From Megalonaias nervosa (Eukaryota > Mollusca > Bivalvia > Unionida > Unionidae): DNA of 64,000 nucleotides. The position numbers were made by a program, and so were the translations under genes. The stretch's first letter is position 1; the number at the start of each line of letters is the position of its first letter. The notes below the pieces were generated by a model that had not been told where the DNA came from, did not search any database, and worked only from the letters and a program-made list of their open reading frames with translations. Location of the stretch: assembly GCA_016617855.1 (NCBI GenBank), contig JAECUM010001153.1:1-64000 (forward strand), given 5' to 3'. Below are positions 58,325-64,000 of this stretch, in pieces.

Positions 58325-59150
58325 GATGTGGGATAGGAAAATCCCCCAGTCAGGATCAGAATTTTGGTCAGAAATTTGGTGCAGCCTCATTTCTGTCTAC
58401 AAATGGTGACCACCAGGTGGGCTTTCCCTATCCCACATCAGCACAAATTCTGACCTTTGGATGTGGTTTCCCTATCCCACATCCATACAAACGATGACCT
58501 TTTAATGGGATTTCCCTATCCCTTATCCATACAGCTGATGATCTTTTGGTGGGATTTCCTTATCCCACATCAGTACAAATTTTGACCTTTGGTTCTAATT
58601 TCCCTATTACGCATCTGTACAAATGATGACCTTTGAGTGGGATTTCCCTATCCCTTATCGGTACAAATGATGACCTTTGGTGTAATTTCCATATCCCACA
58701 TCTGTACAAATTCTGACTGTTGGGTGGAATTTCCCTATCACACATCCATACAAATTCTGACCTTTGGATGGGATTTCCCTATCCCACAGCCATAAAAATT
58801 CTGACCTTTGGTGTAATTTCCCTGTCCCACTTCCATATAAATTCTGACAATTGGGTGTGATTTCCCTATTCCACATCCATACAGATTCTGACCTTTGGGT
58901 GGGATTTCCCTATCCCACATCTGTACAAATGATGACATTTGGGTGGGATTTCCCTATCCCACATCAGCACAAATTCTGACCTTTGGGTGTGGTTTCCTTA
59001 TCCCACAGCCATACAAATGATGATCTTTGGGTGTGGTTTCCCTATCCCACATCTGTACAAATTCTGACCTTTGGGTGGGATTTCTCTATCCCACATCCAT
59101 ACAAATTCTGACCTTTTGGTAGGATTTCCCAGTCCCACATCAGTACAAAT
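58325..59150. repeat. 44-bp satellite array, about 18 copies
   Basis: Unit of the form ttctgacctttgggtgggat + ttccctatcccacatccata + caaa (44 bp). Unusually GC-rich for this window. Intron 5. Confidence 0.95.
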
Positions 59151-59429
59151 GATGGATTCTATTAGACACAACATCTTTATATAGGATCAACATTATGCTC
59201 GAGTCTCTAATGGGGCATGTCATTTAATCTTTCTATTATGCACCTCCCATAAATATATATAAACCATTTTAAATCAAGATTTTTTTGTAAAATGTTGTCT
59301 GAATACTTCCTTGCCATTTTTGAGTGACAGTTTATTAAAACTTGAGTTTTAATTTGCCAAAATTTAGACAAGTTTTAAAAATGTGACTCTTTTATATGCT
59401 ACAACTACTTACACATCCCAGACCTCTGT

Positions 59430-59655
59430 ACCATGACTTTGACAAACAACTGGCAACAAATTAATCACACAACTGGCAACAAGTTTTTGTACAACAACTG
59501 GCAATAAGTCATTTGTATGACAACTGGAAACAAGTTAATTGTACAACAACAGGCAAGTTAATTGTACAACTGGCAACAAGTTAATTGTACAACTGGCAAA
59601 AAGTTAACTATACAACAACTGGCAACATATTGTATAACTGGCAACAAGTTAATTT
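59430..59655. repeat. About 23-bp tandem repeat, about 9 copies
   Basis: 'acaactggcaacaagttaat' + 'tgt', with length variation. Confidence 0.9.
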
Positions 59656-60360
59656 CAAAATATCTTCTCCCTGTATGAGTCATTGGTAGTCAGCTGGAAT
59701 CACCATTAAGCAGTAATCAGTTTTATAGATGATGAAGAAACAATCTTGATTTGACTTTGCATATAGGGTCACAAGGAAGGATTCAGGAGTTGCAATGATC
59801 AGAAGGCAAACCATGTTTTAAGATAAGAGTATTGTTTATTCAGTATTGTACTTAAATACTGCATCATTAATCATAATTATTTAACATAATATGTATTGTT
59901 TCAAGTTTTTAAAAAAACATAAATCTTTATCATTACACAAACATTACTTGTTTCAGTACATTGTACTTACTTATCTACTCATGTAGCAATAAACAAATAC
60001 ATTGATGTAAGTATAATATATTCTTGTTATGCTTTATTTTGAAAATTTGTCAAAATGATTTTGATTGCTTCATTACATCAAAAGCATATGTTTCATGATT
60101 TGATTGCTGTTGTGTATTTATAAATTTGTTTTTGGGATTTTGTGTTGAAAAAATTGCATGAATGATTGATTCATGATTTGCTGTGAAGAAAATGATCTGA
60201 TTAGATTGCTTTGAACAGAAAGTGTATGAATGTTTAGAGTTCATTTGTTCAAATTTGCATATGTTGTCAGTTTTGTTTAAAAGCCAGCTAAAAGAAGTTT
60301 TCTTTTGACTTTTGTGTTTGTCTGCAGTCTGTTGTACTTAATAAATGCCATCTTTTCACC
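59656..60360. other. Intron 5, unique part
   Basis: AT-rich. No feature recognised. Confidence 0.5.
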
Positions 60361-60364
60361 TGTA

Positions 60365-60600
60365 TTGTGAACAAAAAAATCCAACATTTTTATTGATTGT
60401 AGTGTAGACCAAATTTTGAGTTCAGACATAAAATTCCACACAATTATTGATTGTAGTGTAGACCAAATTTCTAGTTCAAACTGAAAATTCCACACATTTA
60501 TTGATTGTAGCATAGACTAAATTTCTAGTCAAACTGAAAAATCCAACATATTTATCGATTGTAATGTAGATCAAATTTCTACTTCAAACCAGAGCTGTTT
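60365..60600. repeat. About 60-bp tandem repeat, about 4 copies
   Basis: 'tttattgattgtagtgtaga' + 'ccaaatttctagttcaaact' + 'gaaaattccacaca'. Confidence 0.9.
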
Positions 60601-61560
60601 AAGATGCTTATACTTCAAACAAGGTACTGACAAAAGTCAAGTCATAGGGGTGGTGTTTAAGGTAAAAAAAAGTCTGAGGTCTATACACATTTGTTTCATT
60701 GTGAGAAAATGAAAACTCAGTTTGACATCAAAGGATTTTATGGGGGTCATCAGAAGTAAAAAATATGCCCTAAGCCCAATGTAAATTGGCTCTAATTCCA
60801 GTGTAAAATATTTCAAAATCATGCAGAATTCTCCATTTCAGTAAGAATTCTCTATTTCAGTAATCGACTTCTGATTTTTTCCTCCCAGTTTATACTTTCT
60901 TTCTTCAAAATGATGGGTTCAGACCCACTTTCCAAAGAAAAATTCCTATCTTATGTTCCCATCTAGATGAGAATTGGCATGAAGTTGTTGTGATACTTGC
61001 TCAGATTGAAAGTAGATGCAGTCTAGTTATGCATGAACTAAAATGAATGTTGTTATGTAATGTACTTCCAGTTTTTTGAGACATTTAGAAGTTTTAATTT
61101 TAAGACTACATTTTGTCTCTACTCTCATTTCCTAATTACAATTTAATTGTGTTATGTGATGTCTGTTGCTGAGATTCAGATAGTTTGAGATATATGAATA
61201 GATATAATTAGTTTATTTTGGAATCATTGGTTTTAAATTCAAACAAAAATATTATTTGTTGAAAGTATCAACTTATAATCTTTCAGAAAGATGTTATTTT
61301 AGCATATTGCTTTCAGTCATGAGTAAACAGCTTACCTGTACATTGACTACCCTTCAAAAATTGAAGTCAGTTCATTTATGAAAAGATTATATTGGAAATA
61401 AAATGTCTATTGTAAACATTTGAAGCATTTAATTAAAATTTATCTAAACATTTTAATAAAATGAATTTTTTAAACATTTTACTATATCTTTTTTTTCATT
61501 TTGCATCTTTTGTCATAGTTTTATATTAGCTACTCTGGTACTTCACCATATAAAACCTAC
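60601..61560. other. Intron 5, unique part
   Basis: AT-rich. No gene, array or transposon recognised. Confidence 0.5.
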
Positions 61561-61564
61561 ATTC

Positions 61565-62115
61565 AGAGGTTGCAAGTCTTTTCCCAGAATGGCTCAGCTT
61601 GTGACCCATGACTGTATATCTTGTAATTTTCCCCAGAATGACTTTTGACTTGTGACCCATTACTGTATATCTTGCAAAATTTCCACAGGACTTTTGACTT
61701 GTGACCCATGACTGTATATCTTGTAAATTTCCACAGGACTTTTGACTTGTGACCCATGACTGTATATCTTGTAAATTTCCCCAGAATGACTTTTGACTTG
61801 TGACCCATGACTGTATATCTTGTAAATTTCCCCAGAATGACTTTTGACTTGTGACCCATGACTGTATATCTTGTAAATTTCCACAGGACTTTTGACTTGT
61901 GACCCATGACTGTATATCTTGTAAATTTCCCCAGGACGTTTGACTTGTGACCCATGACTGTATATCTTGTAAATTTCCCCAGGACTTTTGACTTGTGACC
62001 CATGACTGTATATCTTGTAAATTTCCACAGAAGGACTTTTGACTAGTGACCCATGACTGTATATCTTGTAAATTTCTACAGGACTTTTGACTTGATACCT
62101 ATGACTGACTGTATA
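61565..62115. repeat. 48/52-bp satellite array, about 11 copies
   Basis: Unit of the form gacttttgacttgtgaccca + tgactgtatatcttgtaaat + ttccccag, with an optional 'aatg' (48 or 52 bp). The minus-strand frames of 122-146 codons are by-products. Ends about 270 bp before exon 6. Confidence 0.95.
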
Positions 62116-62164
62116 TCTTATACGTTAAACTAAATTAAAGCAGCAGGACTAGTCTGGAGTGTCA

Positions 62165-62320
62165 GCTTAGATTGCTGAGTTGGTAGAGTGCCTGTCTAGA
62201 GTTTGGGTGGTCCTGGGATCAATCTCCAGACTGGCCATGAGTTTTTCCCCCCTGCAACATCTGGCACCTTATGTGGAATTTTCCATATATGACTCCTACA
62301 GAAGTATTTCATGGCAATGA
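62165..62320 (+). mobile_element. tRNA-derived SINE fragment, third family
   Basis: An A-box-like TGAGTTGGTAGAGTGCCTG at about 62177 and a B-box-like GGTCCTGGGATCAATCT at about 62209 are followed by non-tRNA body. It sits just upstream of the exon 6 acceptor. Confidence 0.6.
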
Positions 62321-62380
62321 TTTTTTTGTTTGGTATTCAGACATGCTCATTTTGTATTTGTTTTCATCTGGTGTTGGCAG

Positions 62381-62525
62381 GTCAGCAGTTTAGTCCTACA
62401 GGTGAAGCTCCATCCTCTCAGCTTACTGGTTTTCGCTCAGTAGCTGCTCCAGTGGCCAAACCACCAGGTCAGCAGTCTCCAAAACCAGAGAGCATGCACT
62501 GCCAGGAATGTGGAAACTTAGTCAC
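62381..62525 (+). CDS. LDB3: ZASP/LDB3-like PDZ-LIM protein, exon 6 (linker and start of first LIM domain)
   Basis: The acceptor is TGTTGGCAG at 62372-62380 and the donor GTCAC|GTAGGT at 62526. The leading GT completes A|GT (Ser283) from exon 5. Residues 283-330 read SQQFSPTGEAPSSQLTGFRS, VAAPVAKPPGQQSPKPES and then MHCQECGNLV. Cys323-x2-Cys326 are the first two zinc ligands of a LIM domain, and the Pro/Ala/Gln-rich stretch before it is the usual lead-in. The exon ends two bases into a codon, so the rest of this LIM domain, and probably further LIM domains, lie beyond the window. The six exons total 992 coding bases. Confidence 0.88.
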
Positions 62526-62689
62526 GTAGGTTTTATGTTCTATTGGTTTAGAGTATTTACTCATTTTTAATACACAAGCAACTGTTAACAGCATATGCTC
62601 AAATCTGCCATCACATAATTTCCCATAACAGTACATGCTACCACCCACAAGACAGTGTTGGGTGGTTTTTAATACTCAAAAAGTTTGTT

Positions 62690-63215
62690 TTGAGTTCTCA
62701 AAGGAAGGTATGTACATGTGTGACTACATGTAGATACCTTTTTGCAGAATGGGCAAACAGTAGAAATCAGTACAAAACATAAAGTACATGTATGCCCATT
62801 GACTTGGAACTTTAGAGGTGCACTGGTTGGAGGAGGAGGGGGGAGGGAAAGGCTGAGTAGAGTAATCACTGTACAGTACATATGGTATGTGTATTGACCT
62901 GAACGTCAAGAGGTACACTTGAGGTTGGAAGAGAAGAGGGAAGGCTTACAAGAGTATGATGCATTTTGTACATGCATGTGCATAATATGACCTGGAACTT
63001 CAGAGGCGTACTGGGTGGAAGGAAAGTTTAAGAAAAATAATCACTGTACAGTACATCTAGTGTATGCGTGTGCATTGACTTGGAACATCAGAGGTGCACT
63101 TGTGGGTGGAGGTTTAGGTGAATTATCACTTTTGAGTGCATCTAGTGCATGCATATGCATTGACTTGGAACTTCAGAGGTGCACTTGAACATCCACAGGA
63201 ATTTTTCTAGGACAG
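62690..63215. repeat. About 110-bp degenerate tandem repeat, about 5 copies
   Basis: 'gcattgacttggaacttcag' + 'aggtgcacttgggtggagg' + 'gtgaataatcactgtacagt' + 'acatctagtgtatgcatgt'. Confidence 0.8.
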
Positions 63216-63700
63216 TGGATGGGGCAATATTAAAACCAAAGGTGTTATTTATATATTACACAATAGATTTTTAACAAATCCAGGGGGTTGGGGGAGACTT
63301 GCTACCACTCCCTTCTTGCAGACACACATATTGTACCTGTATGTGCATTGACTTTGAATTTTAGAAAGTGCTTTATTACCATAATTATAAACTCCTGTAG
63401 CAGCTGGAACGTAACATTTTAAAAAATCAAACATGCATGCTTTTTGAGGGTATTGATGAAAATAAATTCACTACAGAATTTTTCACATTTGAAGTAAATG
63501 TGACAAATCTTTAACTTGTTTATAAAGTCTCACCAAATCTGATATTGTACATTTACAAACTATGAAATATATTGATTATTATGTTATTACAGCTTTTTTG
63601 GTTATATAATAACCCAATAGTTGTAGATACTTTCTTTTTGCAGCATCTATTTTGCAAAGCACATAAATGAATGCCACCTTTGATCCCAAAACAGTTCTAT
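63216..63700. other. Intron 6, unique part
   Basis: AT-rich. Nothing recognised. Confidence 0.5.
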
Positions 63701-63704
63701 AGCT

Positions 63705-64000
63705 CTTGTTAATTTTGACATGTGAATACTTTGTCTGCAAAGTCTGACATGCAAACACATTTGTCTGCAAAGTCTGACATGTGAACTCATTTGTCTGCAA
63801 AGTCTGACATGTGAACTCATTTATTTGCAAAGTCAGACATGCAAACACATTTATCTGACAAGTCTGACATGTGAACTCGTTTGTCATCTAAGTCTGACTA
63901 GCAAACATGTTTTTCTGCTAAGTCTAATATGTGAACATATTCATCTGTTAAATCGGACATATGAATATATTTGTTTCCTAAGTCTGGCATATGAATTCAT
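63705..64000. repeat. 30-bp satellite array, about 10 copies, running off the window
   Basis: Unit of the form aagtctgacatgtgaactca + tttgtctgca (30 bp). Increasingly divergent toward 64000. The period is a multiple of three, so a 102-codon minus frame appears. Confidence 0.92.

Overview
This is nuclear DNA from an animal, most likely a mollusc or another lophotrochozoan. It is AT-rich. Both real genes are split into short exons separated by introns of up to about 10 kb, with GT-AG borders and matching phases. The rest is repeats: tRNA-derived SINEs, hAT and pogo/Tigger-type DNA transposons, a Penelope-like element, a decayed LINE, a solo LTR, and about thirty unrelated minisatellite arrays. 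Adding up the array spans listed below gives roughly a quarter of the window. The mollusc assignment is an inference from SINE style and repeat content, not from a search.

Left part (1-15.7 kb): the last four recognisable exons of POLR3D, the RPC4 subunit of RNA polymerase III, on the + strand (1207-1347, 1798-1925, 4748-4903, 15564-15677 with the stop). The last intron is 10.66 kb. It holds a 49-bp satellite, a pogo-like element with an internally deleted transposase, and a 36-bp satellite split in two by a decayed hAT transposon.

Middle (15.7-34 kb): no cellular gene recognised. It contains 37-bp, 34-41-bp, 17-20-bp (with a 642-bp higher-order duplication) and 44-bp arrays, a 1.5-kb TIR element with TA target duplication, a 159-bp hAT MITE, SINEs, and a dead LINE reverse transcriptase fragment.

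Right part (34 kb to the end): the 5' two-thirds or so of a ZASP/LDB3/PDLIM-type PDZ-LIM gene on the + strand. Six exons (34080-34199, 44846-44997, 46650-46788, 50496-50701, 52535-52764, 62381-62525) join in phase. They encode an N-terminal PDZ domain, a ZASP motif, a polar linker and the first zinc-ligand pair of a LIM domain; the remaining exons lie beyond 64000. The introns carry a Penelope-like RT relic, a solo LTR, a perfectly flanked hAT MITE, a TIR element that encloses a satellite, and many arrays.

POLR3D and the PDZ-LIM gene are head-to-tail and functionally unrelated (Pol III transcription versus Z-disc/actin-anchoring scaffold). I see no operon, gene cluster, CRISPR array or obvious new enzymatic system. 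The more unusual content is the repeat biology: satellites that seem to arise inside older dispersed repeats or inside transposons, and long open frames created by arrays whose period is a multiple of three.
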